53,708 nt of DNA from Actinobacillus sp. (GCA_020026055.1 JAHHRA010000013.1:1-53708), one strand, 5' to 3'; counted from the stretch's first letter, positions 9,472 through 19,082 are shown. Made by a program: numbers and translations. The notes: generated by a model not told the origin, from the letters alone.

Positions 9472-10406
9472 GTGAAGTTGATACAATCGGATATTTAATT
9501 TTTAAGAAAGTAAAAATTCAAGATGCAAATACCATTTCTAGCCCTATTACTTATGGCTTTCCTGCAGTAACTGGATTTCTAGGCGCTTTTCATGCCATAA
9601 GTCGTAAATTGCAAAGTCAATTTGCAGAGGTCAGTTTAGGTGGGGTGTTATTAGCCTGCCATGATTGCCAACCTAATGTTTATCGTTCTAGTCCTTATAG
9701 TAATTACCGCTTTAACCAAAGTCGGATTTCGTTAAAAAAAGATGGCAGTACCAGACCCATTATTGAAGAAGGCAAATGTGATTTAACGATGACCTTTGTG
9801 GTAGAAGTGAAAGCAACTGGTGATTTAAACAAGGCAGAGCAGAAAGACTTACAAGAACAAGTAATTAAATTAATTTATCAACATAGAATTGCAGGTGGGA
9901 GCGTGGTTAATTTAGATCGTTTTCAACCAATACAATTTATTGATTCTTCAGAGGTTGAAAAAATTTCAGCATTATTAATTCCTGCTTTTGTATTAATGGA
10001 TGCAGAGCAAGATTTTGCGGAGATTATTGAGAAACTACAAACTCAAAATTCAGCACTAGATGCCCTTGATGCCTTAATTGAAGTGGCAACCATTAATCAT
10101 ATTCCTGAAACTCAAGCGAATGGCTCCACCAAATGGACGACGCAATCCATAAAAAAAGACTATGGCTGGCTAGTACCAATGCCGATTGGTTATCAGGGTA
10201 TTTCCAATATTTTTGCGGCAGGTGAAATGCAAAATGTCCGTAATCCTGAATACCCAAGCCAATATGTAGAAGCTATTTATGGTTTAGGAAAATGGGTGTT
10301 TCCTCATCGCCTAAAAGATAAACTTGAACAAGCGTTTTGGTATTACAGTTATGATGAAGAAAATCATTTATACCGTATTACCCAAACATCCCCATATGCA
10401 AATTAA
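9468..10406 (+). CDS. csy2: Csy2 (Cas5f), type I-F complex subunit
   Basis: The 312-residue Csy2 pairs with Csy1 at the crRNA 5' end of the Csy complex. The N-terminal half carries the RAMP-like pattern expected of Cas5f (TYGFPAVTGFLGAFHAISRK near residues 28-47), and the C-terminal part includes YGWLVPMPIGYQGIS. It starts at ATG 9468 inside the csy1 stop, with GGAG eight bases upstream. It lies between csy1 and csy3 in the fixed I-F order. Family membership is secure from context and motifs; individual residues are not assigned a role. Confidence 0.95.
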   Translation: MSEVDTIGYLIFKKVKIQDANTISSPITYGFPAVTGFLGAFHAISRKLQSQFAEVSLGGVLLACHDCQPNVYRSSPYSNYRFNQSRISLKKDGSTRPIIEEGKCDLTMTFVVEVKATGDLNKAEQKDLQEQVIKLIYQHRIAGGSVVNLDRFQPIQFIDSSEVEKISALLIPAFVLMDAEQDFAEIIEKLQTQNSALDALDALIEVATINHIPETQANGSTKWTTQSIKKDYGWLVPMPIGYQGISNIFAAGEMQNVRNPEYPSQYVEAIYGLGKWVFPHRLKDKLEQAFWYYSYDEENHLYRITQTSPYAN

Positions 10407-10425
10407 TTAGTTAAGGAGACTTAAA

Positions 10426-11433
10426 ATGAGTAATTTAAAAAAAGCCCCTAGTGTTTTGGCCTTTGAACGTAAGCTTGATATTTCGGATGCTGTGTTTTTT
10501 CAAAAAAATAGTACAGGTTCAGAAATTAAAGCCGTGGTATTAAATGAAAAGGCTGTACGCGGAACTATTAGCAATCGTCTAAAAAATATAATTGTTAATG
10601 ATCCAGCTAAATTAGATGCTGAAATTGAAAAGGCTAATTTACAAAGGGTAGATGCTGCTGCCCTGAATCCAGAAAATGACACCTTAATTGTTAAATGGAG
10701 TTTAAAAGTTTTACCTTTTAAAGCTGAGCCTAATGTTTGTAATGATCAGGCTTATCAAGCTAGATTAAAAGAAAAAGTACAAGAGTATTTAAAGGATGAA
10801 ACTAATATCCAAGTAATTGCAGCACGTTATGCGATGAATATTGCGAATGCACGTTGGTTATGGAGAAACCGAGTCGGCGCGGAAAGTATTCAGGTTACAG
10901 TTAAGTTTAAAGATGAACGCCTAGGCTTTGATGCTAAAGCATTGCCACTATCAAACTTTGAAACCACAAATCCTGATCTTGAGAAATTAACAAAATGGAT
11001 TAGTGATGGATTATTAAGTAAAGAATTCGTTATTTTGTATATCAGTGCTGAAGTTAAAGTAGGCTATGGGCAAGAAGTTTACCCTTCGCAAGAATTGGTG
11101 TTAGATACTGGCAGTGGTAAGGGTACAAAAAGTAAAATTCTGTACGCTGTTGATGGCAAAGCAGGCATGCATTCACAAAAAATTGGTAATGCCATTCGCA
11201 CTATTGATACTTGGTATCCAGCCTATGTTGACAATCAATTCCCAATTGCCATTGAGCCCTATGGCGCCGTAACTACTTTGGGTAAGGCTTTCCGCAATTC
11301 AAAAGATTCCATGTTTTATAGCTTATTTGATGATTGGATCATCAAAAATAAAGATTTAAGCCCTGAACAACAACATTATGTGATAGCTGTATTATTACGT
11401 GGTGGTGTTTTCGGAGAAAGTGGCAAAGAATAA
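10426..11433 (+). CDS. csy3: Csy3 (Cas7f), backbone subunit of the type I-F complex
   Basis: Csy3 polymerises (six copies in the known complex) along the crRNA spacer to form the target-pairing backbone. The 335-residue protein opens with SNLKKAPSVLAFERKLDISD and includes ANARWLWRNR and a C-terminal YGAVTTLGKAFR, as expected for the family. AAGGAG lies upstream of ATG 10426, the strongest ribosome binding site of the four Csy genes, which would suit a subunit needed in excess. It follows csy2 by 19 bp and precedes csy4 by 12 bp. Confidence 0.96.
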   Translation: MSNLKKAPSVLAFERKLDISDAVFFQKNSTGSEIKAVVLNEKAVRGTISNRLKNIIVNDPAKLDAEIEKANLQRVDAAALNPENDTLIVKWSLKVLPFKAEPNVCNDQAYQARLKEKVQEYLKDETNIQVIAARYAMNIANARWLWRNRVGAESIQVTVKFKDERLGFDAKALPLSNFETTNPDLEKLTKWISDGLLSKEFVILYISAEVKVGYGQEVYPSQELVLDTGSGKGTKSKILYAVDGKAGMHSQKIGNAIRTIDTWYPAYVDNQFPIAIEPYGAVTTLGKAFRNSKDSMFYSLFDDWIIKNKDLSPEQQHYVIAVLLRGGVFGESGKE

Positions 11434-11445
11434 TGGAGCGGTATG

Positions 11446-12084
11446 ATGAAATATTACCAAGAAATTAGCATCTTACCTGATCCCGAAATTAATTCGTATT
11501 TCTTATGGACTAAACTCTACACCACCCTCCATCACCATTTTGCTAAGTTGCATAAAGCTTGTGGTGCTCAGCATACTCAATTTGGAGTGAGTTTTCCGGA
11601 GTATGTTTATGAGGAAAAAAATGGGAAAATTTTTGCAAATTTGGGGGCGAAGTTGCGGGTTTTCGCGAAGACGGAACAGGCGTTAAGCGAGTTGAATCTG
11701 GCGCAACTTTTAAGTGCGTTAAGCGATTATGTGCATATCAAATCCATTCGAGAAGTTCCAGAAGACGCAATTCCCGTGCGTTTTAAACGCTATCACGCTA
11801 AAGGGTTACAGCGTATTGAAAAACATCAGCGACGTATTGCTGATTTTTTGGCTAGGAAATCAGGAAAAACTGCTGAAGAGTGTTTGCAAAATTTACTCGC
11901 AAGCAAGCCTAATGCTGATTGTAACTTGCCTTATATATTATTAAACAGCAGTTCTACAGGTCATAAATTTCAATTATTTATTCAGCGCGAAGAAGTTGAT
12001 AAGCCTCAAGACAACCAGTCTCAATTTAGCTGTTATGGTTTAAGTTCACTTGAGTACGATTCGAGTTTTGTGTACGAATTTTGA
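11446..12084 (+). CDS. cas6f: Csy4 (Cas6f), crRNA-processing endoribonuclease
   Basis: Csy4 cuts the repeat hairpin of pre-crRNA and stays bound to the 3' hairpin. From ATG 11446 the 212-residue protein begins MKYYQEISILPDPE, and the catalytic histidine in LHHHF falls at His29, the same number as in the Pseudomonas aeruginosa enzyme. FGVSFPEY, the basic RIEKHQRRI helix region and a C-terminal CYGLSS also match. GGAG (11435-11438) is seven bases from this ATG; the in-frame ATG at 11443 would be only four away. It is the last cas gene. A strong palindrome 40 bp downstream could end the transcript. Confidence 0.95.
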   Translation: MKYYQEISILPDPEINSYFLWTKLYTTLHHHFAKLHKACGAQHTQFGVSFPEYVYEEKNGKIFANLGAKLRVFAKTEQALSELNLAQLLSALSDYVHIKSIREVPEDAIPVRFKRYHAKGLQRIEKHQRRIADFLARKSGKTAEECLQNLLASKPNADCNLPYILLNSSSTGHKFQLFIQREEVDKPQDNQSQFSCYGLSSLEYDSSFVYEF

Positions 12085-12393
12085 TTTTAGTTAACTTATT
12101 GTGCTAGTCAACACTTTCTTTATGCTCTTAAAATCGGAAAAATTTTCGGATTTTAAGAGCGTGGATTTGAGGCAGTAGCGATGTTCAAATTCACTTAGAT
12201 TTTATTTTTGGCTTAATTGTGTTGTCATGTGGCATATAGTATTAATCTCAAAAGTAGAGTGATACTATCTGATTAGATATTTTTTAATAATGAGTATGTT
12301 AAGGACGTTAGTGAAATATTTTTACAATAAGCTATCATATTGATATTATTGAAAATAAATATATTTTAGAGTTGGTGTGTGAAGTATACATGC
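12085..12393. other. Intergenic gap with palindromic element
   Basis: This gap separates the converging csy4 and DNA-repair genes. The palindrome at 12124-12160 has arms GCTCTTAAAATC and its complement around a GGAAAAATTTTC-like centre, with one inner mismatch, followed by GTGG. It belongs to the dispersed palindromic family found at many other gaps in the window and can act as a bidirectional terminator here. The remaining ~230 bp are AT-rich with no gene that I can support. Confidence 0.6.
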
Positions 12394-13095
12394 TTAACGT
12401 AAAGTCAAAATAATAGTTTCTTTTGTTTCTCTGTCTACACGCAAAGACTTTCGAATTTTTTGCAATGTTTTATGATATGTTTCATCATCCATATGATTAT
12501 CCCGTAAAAATGCCATTGTTTCTTTTGGAAAATTCACAAAACAAATAGATACCGCCCAAGCAATAGCCATTTTGACGTAATAATTTTCATTTTTTATCTG
12601 TTCAAAAATAGAAAATAGCTTTTCTAGATAATTTTGTTCCATAAAATGAAACAGAAACATGACAACGGCTACTCTTATTTCATATGGTTTATCTGATTGC
12701 CAATATTTTTGCAAAAAGTCCCATACTCGTTCTTTATGTTTTCGTACAATTTTAAATTCGCTACAAAAACTGTCACAAACTGACCAATTATTAATTTCTG
12801 GGATGAACAAAGCAGCCTGTTCTAAAAGCACCTCAATGTCATCTTTCATATTTCCGATTACAAGTGCTTTTACCATAAACTCTTCAAAATATTTAGGTGA
12901 AACATTATCTAAATAATAGATTGGACAATTTCTAGCGATTCGTTTAGCGATTTTTCGTATCTTTGGTATTCGTACCCCTATAAGATTATCGCAATTGGGT
13001 ATAAGAGAGGATGCAAATTTTTGATATTCAGGCTCTGCCATAGATAACAATTCTTTTCTTATATGTTCTGGTTTATTAATTGGATCAATCATCAT
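12394..13095 (-). CDS. AlkD-like DNA alkylation repair protein
   Basis: The 233-residue protein is an all-helical HEAT-like repeat protein of the DNA alkylation repair family (AlkC/AlkD type). These glycosylases remove bulky or cationic alkylated bases without base flipping. The family landmarks are present: RIPKIRKIAK near 42-51, and INNWSVCDSF at 101-110 containing the aromatic Trp104 and the acidic Asp108 expected at the lesion site, followed by EIRVAVV near 147. Two adjacent ATG codons (13095 and 13092) could serve as start. It stands alone between the cas operon and tRNA-Val, with no visible partner gene. Confidence 0.85.
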   Translation of the reverse strand: MMIDPINKPEHIRKELLSMAEPEYQKFASSLIPNCDNLIGVRIPKIRKIAKRIARNCPIYYLDNVSPKYFEEFMVKALVIGNMKDDIEVLLEQAALFIPEINNWSVCDSFCSEFKIVRKHKERVWDFLQKYWQSDKPYEIRVAVVMFLFHFMEQNYLEKLFSIFEQIKNENYYVKMAIAWAVSICFVNFPKETMAFLRDNHMDDETYHKTLQKIRKSLRVDRETKETIILTLR

Positions 13096-13453
13096 TTTTC
13101 CAACTCTTAGAGATAATATTTGTTTATTTTTCTAACGTACTATATTTATAAAGGGCAAGACAAGTCAGTTCAACATCGTTGATAACTTCATTTCGCCTTG
13201 GCACTTTTTGAAAAGCAAATAGTTTGGTGTCAACATTAGTAAAAATGATTATTTATATTCCAAAAAATTGTAAATAAATTTAGTAGGTGACTTCTTTATT
13301 TTGCCAAAACTATTCACTGAATAAGTTTATAACATAGAAAACTTGTAAAGAAGCAAAATAAAAAAGAGATATCGTTAGACTTTATTGTGCAGTGATGAAT
13401 TGTAAAAAACGTATAGAAATTAAGCTTATAAACGCGATAAATACAAAAAAAAC
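13096..13453. other. Intergenic gap, nothing recognised
   Basis: About 360 bp of AT-rich sequence lie between the repair gene start and the tRNA promoter. I see no open frame with a ribosome binding site and no copy of the palindromic family. It presumably holds the leftward promoter of the repair gene. Confidence 0.5.
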
Positions 13454-13482
13454 TTGTCATTAAAATTAAAACTCGTTATTAT
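13454..13482 (+). promoter_or_regulatory. Sigma-70 promoter of tRNA-Val
   Basis: A -35 box TTGTCA (13454-13459) and a -10 box TATTAT (13477-13482) are separated by exactly 17 bp and precede the tRNA by 12 bp. A C-rich stretch (TCCCG) follows the -10 box, as is common at stringently controlled stable-RNA promoters. Confidence 0.75.
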
Positions 13483-13494
13483 CTATCCCGTTTT

Positions 13495-13571
13495 GCGACC
13501 TTAGCTCAGTTGGTTAGAGCATCACCTTGACATGGTGGGGGTCGGTGGTTCGAGTCCACTAGGTCGCACCA
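13495..13571 (+). tRNA. tRNA-Val (anticodon GAC)
   Basis: The 77-nt sequence folds as a standard tRNA. The acceptor arm is GCGACCT paired with AGGTCGC. The D arm contains AGTTGGTTA. The anticodon stem is TCACC/GGTGG around loop TTGACAT, giving anticodon GAC. The T loop is TTCGAGT, and the 3' CCA (13569-13571) is encoded. It reads GUC and GUU valine codons. It stands alone, and no integrase or duplicated tRNA end is nearby. Confidence 0.96.
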
Positions 13572-13641
13572 TTTCGTTTCTCTTCAATCCTATTCAATAA
13601 AATATTCACCTTTATTTCTTCAAATTACCGTTTTGTAATTA

Positions 13642-13670
13642 ACGCCCCTAAATTCTGAAAAATTTTCCTC
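13642..13670. repeat. Palindromic-family half element
   Basis: ACGCCCCTAAATTCTG followed by AAAAATTTTCC is one arm and the centre of the dispersed ACGCC...AAAATTTT...GGCGT element. The opposite GGCGT arm is missing. It lies between tRNA-Val and the copper-chaperone gene end. Confidence 0.5.
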
Positions 13671-13760
13671 AATAAAAACACAAGTTTTTTGAAAATGAAT
13701 TATGCCGATAAAACAAAGTTTGAATAAAATATTTCAGAGTTTACGAAGAAAATTGAGCCA

Positions 13761-14183
13761 TTATTGGTGTAAATGCATTTCCTGAGGTGGCACAGCTTTC
13801 GCATTTATCTCAAGAGTTTCGCCATTATCAAAAAAGAGAGTCAATGGAAAAGTTGTGTTTTCTGTAATTGGTTTAGCAAGATCATAAACCATAATATGCA
13901 TGCCGCCGTATTTTAGTTTAGTCTCGCTTTGTGCTGGAACAGAGATTTCTGTAATTGCAGTCATTTGACCATTTTTCATTCCGTGTAGTACCAAACGAGC
14001 TTTGATTGGTGTTTCTAGCATGACAAGATTGAGATTTTCATTGCTATTATTTTTTAATGTCATATGAATTGCTGTGGGTTGATTAGCTTGGTTTGTAGTT
14101 GCGATAGTTGGTTGTTCAACGGAAAGTTTTGCCAATAAGATGATAGGGGTAAATGCAGTGAGAACAGTGAGAATTTTTTTCAT
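13761..14183 (-). CDS. Periplasmic PCu(A)C-type copper chaperone
   Basis: The 140-residue protein has an N-terminal signal peptide (about 1-20, MKKILTVLTAFTPIILLAKL) and a PCu(A)C domain. The Cu(I)-binding pattern is visible: His67 and Met69 (LHGMK), Met74, then His96 and Met98 (GGMHIMVYDL). These proteins carry copper in the periplasm, often toward cytochrome oxidase assembly. AAGG lies upstream of the ATG. It is divergent from yccS. The copper exporter CopA and chaperone CopZ lie about 5 kb away. A His-rich tail (EMHLHQ) may add metal ligands. Confidence 0.88.
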   Translation of the reverse strand: MKKILTVLTAFTPIILLAKLSVEQPTIATTNQANQPTAIHMTLKNNSNENLNLVMLETPIKARLVLHGMKNGQMTAITEISVPAQSETKLKYGGMHIMVYDLAKPITENTTFPLTLFFDNGETLEINAKAVPPQEMHLHQ

Positions 14184-14314
14184 AATGAAATACCTTGGTT
14201 AAAAAAGAGTTACGGGTAATTATTTACACGAATAAATGGTGAAAAGCTACTTTTTTCGTGAAAAAAAAGCGTAGAATGTGGCTTAATGTATAAATTTATA
14301 ATGAGATTAATTTT

Positions 14315-16468
14315 GTGAATAAAACATTTCGTTCTTGGTTAAATGGCAAAGTTATTTCGACTTTACCTATTTTTGTTGCGGTCACGCTAACTGCAATCGT
14401 AATATGGAAATTAGGCGTCTCACCGCAAGCAATGCCATTAATTCTTGGTATGATCGCAGCAGGATTAGTAGATATTGATGATCGTTTTGTCGGACGGCTA
14501 AAAAATATTAGCGTAATGTTAGTTGTTTTTGCTTGTTCAACTATCTTTATCCAACTCAGTATTGTTGGACATATCACTTTCACATTATTCTTCACGCTGA
14601 TGGGCTTTGTCGTGATGATGTTTGCTGCATTTGGGCAACGCTATAGCACGATGGCATTTGGGGCATTGCTGGTTTCTGTTTACACTGTGTTAGTTTACAC
14701 TGCAACAGTACCTTGGTATATCAATCCCGTGTTGATATTAATCGGAGCGATAGTGTACAGTTTGAGTTCGCTGTGTATTTTCTTTATTTTTCCGAATCGA
14801 GCAGTGCAAGAAAGTGTGGGTGATGTTTTTGCCGCACTTAGTCATTATTTTTATGCTAAAGCAGAACTTCTTGATCCTGACAATGACTCTGCTAATTTAG
14901 ATGAGCAAAATCGCCAACAATTACCGTTTTCAATAAAAAATACTCAAGTTATTCAAGCTTTTAACCAATGCCAAGCGATTTTATTTTATCGTATTCGTGG
15001 ACAACGTCGAGTTCAAATTATGCGAATGATGAAGTATTATTTTGCGGCTCAAGAAATTTTTGAACTAGTAAGTGCTGGCTACTTTGACTTCCCAAAACTT
15101 GCAAAAAAACTCCAGCACACTGATTTAATTTTCCGTATCCAGCGAATTATAGAATTACAAGGGCGAGCATGTGCTGACTTAGCTAAAAGTTTGCAGTTGA
15201 ATATAGAGTATCATTACGATCCCCGTTTAGAACGTGCGATTAATGGCTTGTTGCTATCGCTTGATTTTTATAAAAATTCACAAACTATCTGCCAAACTGA
15301 CTTATCTGAATTGCAAAACTTAGTTGAAAGTGTACAAACGATTGCTTGGCAATTGCGTCATATCAATATTGCTCAAAATAGTAAAACTTTTTCGAAAAAT
15401 GAGGCGTTACAACCTGTGCAAATTACGGGGCTTAAAAATATGTGGGCAGTGTTGAAGGATAATTTCAGCTTTAATTCTCCGTTATTTCGCCATGCTGTAC
15501 GTGTCTCTATTGTCATTTTAGTTTGCTGTGTAGTTGTAGAAACTTTTCAACTCGCACTAGGTTATTGGATCTTGTTAACGGCTATTTTAGTGTGCCAGCC
15601 TAATCATTACGCTACTAAACTCCGCTTCAAACAACGTATTGTTGGTAGTATGCTCGGTGTATTAATAGGCTCACTCCTTCCACAAATTCACCCAAGTTTG
15701 ATTTTTAGTTTAGTAGTGATCGTGCTGACTACAACATTATTCTTTTTGTTCCGCCATAATAATTACCGTTATGCGACTTTCTTTATCACAGTGCAAGTGT
15801 TGGTCAGCTTTTATGTGATGGGATTTGATATTGAAAACGTAATGTTCTCACGAATGCTTTACACTGTTGTCGGCGCAATGATCGCTTACCTCGCTAGCAC
15901 TTACCTTTGGTCAGATTGGAAATATTTTGATTTACACAAAACAGTGATGCAATCACTGAAAGTTAATGCTAAATATTTTTTACTAATTATCAGCCAATTT
16001 CAATTTGGTTGTTGCGATTCATTGAAATACCGCATTGCTCGCCGTCAAGCACAAGATAAAGCCAGCCAATTAGGCGAGATGGTTAACATAATGAATAGCA
16101 ATCCACAAAAATATGCATCACAATTGCCCTTTGCTTTTGAATTATTAAAACTAAATTATAGTCTTTTGAGCTATATTTCTGCTTTGGGCACTTACCGCCA
16201 AATGGTTGCTAACCTTAACCAATCTGCTGAGTTTATGGCAACTTTTTATCCCCAAGCTAAAAAACTTACTAAGTTGCTAGAAAATTTAGATAGCTTCAAA
16301 CAAGTCGAATTTGAGCAGACAATGCAATCCATTCGCACTAAACTAAATACTTTCATCGCCAATGAACAACTAGCAAGCGATGACGTTAAATTTTTAATTA
16401 GTCAATTAAATTTGATTGAACAGATCTTACCGTTGTTGTATGCAGAGCTGAAAAGAATGATGCTTTGA
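14315..16468 (+). CDS. yccS: YccS-type inner membrane protein (FUSC family)
   Basis: The 717-residue length and layout match E. coli YccS: two clusters of transmembrane helices (about 10-165 and 390-525), each followed by a soluble segment. Family stretches include DIDDRFVGRLKN near 49-60, GQRYSTMAFGALLVSVYT in the first cluster, and GYWILLTAILVCQPNHYATK in the second. The family is related to aromatic-acid and fusaric-acid exporters; the YccS substrate is not known. Translation starts at GTG 14315, with no strong ribosome binding site. It runs convergently into the autotransporter gene across a palindromic terminator. Confidence 0.9.
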   Translation: MNKTFRSWLNGKVISTLPIFVAVTLTAIVIWKLGVSPQAMPLILGMIAAGLVDIDDRFVGRLKNISVMLVVFACSTIFIQLSIVGHITFTLFFTLMGFVVMMFAAFGQRYSTMAFGALLVSVYTVLVYTATVPWYINPVLILIGAIVYSLSSLCIFFIFPNRAVQESVGDVFAALSHYFYAKAELLDPDNDSANLDEQNRQQLPFSIKNTQVIQAFNQCQAILFYRIRGQRRVQIMRMMKYYFAAQEIFELVSAGYFDFPKLAKKLQHTDLIFRIQRIIELQGRACADLAKSLQLNIEYHYDPRLERAINGLLLSLDFYKNSQTICQTDLSELQNLVESVQTIAWQLRHINIAQNSKTFSKNEALQPVQITGLKNMWAVLKDNFSFNSPLFRHAVRVSIVILVCCVVVETFQLALGYWILLTAILVCQPNHYATKLRFKQRIVGSMLGVLIGSLLPQIHPSLIFSLVVIVLTTTLFFLFRHNNYRYATFFITVQVLVSFYVMGFDIENVMFSRMLYTVVGAMIAYLASTYLWSDWKYFDLHKTVMQSLKVNAKYFLLIISQFQFGCCDSLKYRIARRQAQDKASQLGEMVNIMNSNPQKYASQLPFAFELLKLNYSLLSYISALGTYRQMVANLNQSAEFMATFYPQAKKLTKLLENLDSFKQVEFEQTMQSIRTKLNTFIANEQLASDDVKFLISQLNLIEQILPLLYAELKRMML

Positions 16469-16546
16469 AAATCAGAAAAAATTTCTTTGAAAAGTGGGCG
16501 TAAATACGCCAGCAAAATCAGAAAAAATTTGCCAATTTTGCTGGCG
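16468..16546. repeat. Two palindromic-family elements, likely bidirectional terminator
   Basis: The second copy is a strong hairpin: ACGCCAGCAAAAT (16506-16518) pairs perfectly with ATTTTGCTGGCGT (16534-16546). A more diverged copy (AAAATCAG...GGGCGT, 16468-16501) precedes it. They fill the gap between the convergent yccS and autotransporter genes and probably end both transcripts. Confidence 0.7.
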
Positions 16547-16583
16547 TGAAGAACAACTTTGAAAAATAACTTTTTCTAAGTTG

Positions 16584-19082
16584 TTAGAATAGATACCCCA
16601 ATGCGAGACGACCTTGGATAACTCGATAAGTTTCGCCACTTAAACCAAATTCCGTATTAGCACTGATGCCAACTTGGATGTTTTTAGTAAGGTTACCTTT
16701 AATCCCCAATTGGAGTTGAGCGATATTTCTCGAACCTGCTTGAGTGAGAGTAACACCGTTGAGAGCGACCGCATTTTCTTTCGTGTTGCGTAGATAGTTC
16801 GCTTCAAAGTATGGAGTGAGGTAATTAGCAGTAGTGTATCCTAAGCGGAAACCCATACCAAATTGGAAGTTGTTATTATCAAATTTCACTTTGGTACCTT
16901 GGATTTCTTGAGTATCTTTTGTTTTTACGCCGAAATAGTTAACTTGCATTTGGGGTTGAACAAAGAAACTATTTTCGACATGTTCACCATTGCCAAAACG
17001 GAAGATTTGACCAAGCTCAAGGCTGACGTTGGCACCACGAGAACGGTAGTTTTCGCTGATGACATTAGCACGCTCAATATGGTTCTTAAAGAAAGCGTAT
17101 TGAGCAGCACCGTTTACATAGAAACCTTTTTCATAGCTAGCATCAGCGAAGTAAGTGCTGTATATCCCCAAAGTGTAGCCGTTGACTTTCGCTTTACCAG
17201 TAGCACCACTGAGTTTGGCAGTCGTAGTGCTTTTACTTAACCCGTAACCTGTAAAGACACCAACAACAAAACTGTCATTGTCACGGAGTTTAGTGCGGAA
17301 AATATCGCCTCCAAGTATCGCTTGATAACTGTTAACTGTCGTTTTAGTCACAGCATAAGTGTCTTTAAAAGTGATGTGTTCACCACCTCCACTTTGATTC
17401 AACCAGAGTCCGAGTCCATTTTCGAAATACACAGTACTAGCGAGACGATCAAACAAGCCAAGATGGAACATCCGACTGACTGCTAATTGGTTGCTTAAAT
17501 AACCCCCAGCTTCAGGACGCACTTTTTGTAATTTGATAAATTCAGGGGTTGGATTTGGCACAGGATTTGGATTCGGTGCAGGATTTGGATTTGGCGCAGG
17601 ATTTGGATTCGGCGCAGGATTTGGGTTCGGCGCAGGATTTGGATTCGGCACAGGATTTGGATTCGGCGCAGGATTTGGATTCGGCACAGGATTTGGATTC
17701 GGCGCAGGATTTGGGTTCGGCGCAGGATTTGGGTTCGGCGCAGGATTTGGGTTCGGCGCAGGATTTGGATTCGGTGCAGGATTTGGATTCGGTGCAGGAT
17801 TTGGATTCGGTGCAGGATTTGGATTCGGCGCAGGATTTGGATTCGGCGCAGGATTTGGATTCGGTGCAGGTGTTGGTGGCGTGGCTTCGCTAGTTAGATA
17901 CCAGTCTTTTTGTTTTTTTACAAGATCGTAGTCGAACAATCCTGCAGTAATTGGAGCATCAGTAATGAATTCAGCATTTGATATCCCGTTAATTTCGATC
18001 AATTTAATTCCATTTAGTGTTTTTGCACCTGTTCCGCCTGCATTTGTTACTACTACTTTTGCTTTTCCTTCTGCATTTCCACGAATGATTAATTTATTGG
18101 TGGGTGAATTATCATCACCTAATTTCGTGCGAAAATGGATGGTTGGATTATTCGTAGCAGTGAAATTGCCTTTTACGAGAAGCGGTTTACCGATATTTGT
18201 ACCATTCTTGCTTTCACTTTCAAATGTAACGGAGCCACCGTTTAAAGTTAAATGGTTCACATCGCTTCCCGCTGCTTGTATCCAATTGCTGTTATTCAGT
18301 TGAACATCAATTGGGTGCTGTTGATTAGGGGTGTAAATAATGCCATTTAACGTAGAACCTGTATCGGTAAAAGAAAGGTGAGGAGCATCACTATAGAGCA
18401 CAGTGCCATTACCAATTTTACTGTTTTCGAGAGTAATTTTGCCATTTTTTCTGCCAACATTAAAAGGAACTACGTCGCCTTCAAAATTGAGATTTTTACC
18501 ATGGAAAGTGCCTCCAAACTCGAAATTAATTGCTGTATTTTCGTGAGATTGGGGATCTGCTTCGACGTGCATATTTTCAACAACAACTTCATTAGCATTT
18601 GTTAGAAATAAAGCTTTGCTATCTTTCAGTTTGAAATTGAGATTTTTACCATAAAGGTTTGCACCATTATTGAGTTTAATACCAATTGAATAATAACCCA
18701 ATGCATCGATATTCGCATTATTTAAGTTAAGTGTTCCGTCGTCTACTATAATCCCTTTAGAAGTAAATGAATCAAGTGTTATCTTGATATTTTCACCTCG
18801 AAATGTTGCTTTTCGATCTACATATATACCTGTTCGTATATCACCTGGTCCGCCATTTACTTTGACGTTCATGTCGTGGCCATAAGCTTCAGTGCCAGGA
18901 TTTGAAATGACGATTTGGGTCTCTTTTTTATATTCTGGTAAATTAGGCAGCTCATAATCGCCAGTCAAAATGTTGTCTTTTCCTTTGTTAATAATAACTA
19001 TTTGATTATTCACTGCAGCTAATGCACTTTGAATGGATAAAACCAAAAGACTAAGTGTAAGAACGGACGTTTTTGTTCTCAT
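16584..19082 (-). CDS. Type V autotransporter, pertactin-like, with Asn/Pro repeat linker
   Basis: The 832-residue protein starts with a Sec signal peptide (MRTKTSVLTLSLLVLSIQSALA). A passenger of about 370 residues follows, with the short beta-strand repeats and GKNLNF/NGANL-type pattern of a pertactin-like beta-helix. Next is a linker of 18 PAPNPN-type hexads, and then a C-terminal beta-barrel of about 300 residues ending in the outer-membrane signature LALGYLF. Barrel landmarks are SRMFHLGLFDRL and GLGLWLNQSGG. The barrel would export the passenger to the cell surface, where it may act in adhesion; there is no protease motif. AGGAG precedes ATG 19082. The passenger is short for the family. 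Confidence 0.92.
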   Translation of the reverse strand: MRTKTSVLTLSLLVLSIQSALAAVNNQIVIINKGKDNILTGDYELPNLPEYKKETQIVISNPGTEAYGHDMNVKVNGGPGDIRTGIYVDRKATFRGENIKITLDSFTSKGIIVDDGTLNLNNANIDALGYYSIGIKLNNGANLYGKNLNFKLKDSKALFLTNANEVVVENMHVEADPQSHENTAINFEFGGTFHGKNLNFEGDVVPFNVGRKNGKITLENSKIGNGTVLYSDAPHLSFTDTGSTLNGIIYTPNQQHPIDVQLNNSNWIQAAGSDVNHLTLNGGSVTFESESKNGTNIGKPLLVKGNFTATNNPTIHFRTKLGDDNSPTNKLIIRGNAEGKAKVVVTNAGGTGAKTLNGIKLIEINGISNAEFITDAPITAGLFDYDLVKKQKDWYLTSEATPPTPAPNPNPAPNPNPAPNPNPAPNPNPAPNPNPAPNPNPAPNPNPAPNPNPAPNPNPAPNPNPVPNPNPAPNPNPVPNPNPAPNPNPAPNPNPAPNPNPAPNPNPVPNPTPEFIKLQKVRPEAGGYLSNQLAVSRMFHLGLFDRLASTVYFENGLGLWLNQSGGGEHITFKDTYAVTKTTVNSYQAILGGDIFRTKLRDNDSFVVGVFTGYGLSKSTTTAKLSGATGKAKVNGYTLGIYSTYFADASYEKGFYVNGAAQYAFFKNHIERANVISENYRSRGANVSLELGQIFRFGNGEHVENSFFVQPQMQVNYFGVKTKDTQEIQGTKVKFDNNNFQFGMGFRLGYTTANYLTPYFEANYLRNTKENAVALNGVTLTQAGSRNIAQLQLGIKGNLTKNIQVGISANTEFGLSGETYRVIQGRLALGYLF
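17551..17868 (-). repeat. 18-bp tandem repeat encoding PAPNPN hexads
   Basis: Seventeen full 18-bp units (17563-17868, + strand GGATTTGGATTCGGCGCA and close variants) follow a partial first unit. Three of the 18 units read GGCACA, giving Val instead of Ala (PVPNPN). Unit length is a multiple of three, so gain or loss of units changes linker length but not frame. Confidence 0.95.

Noticed and set aside
17533..17931. Rightward open frames of GFGFGAG and DLDSAQ repeats
   Set aside because: They are antisense readings of the autotransporter linker repeat; long open frames are expected from any 18-bp repeat without stops.
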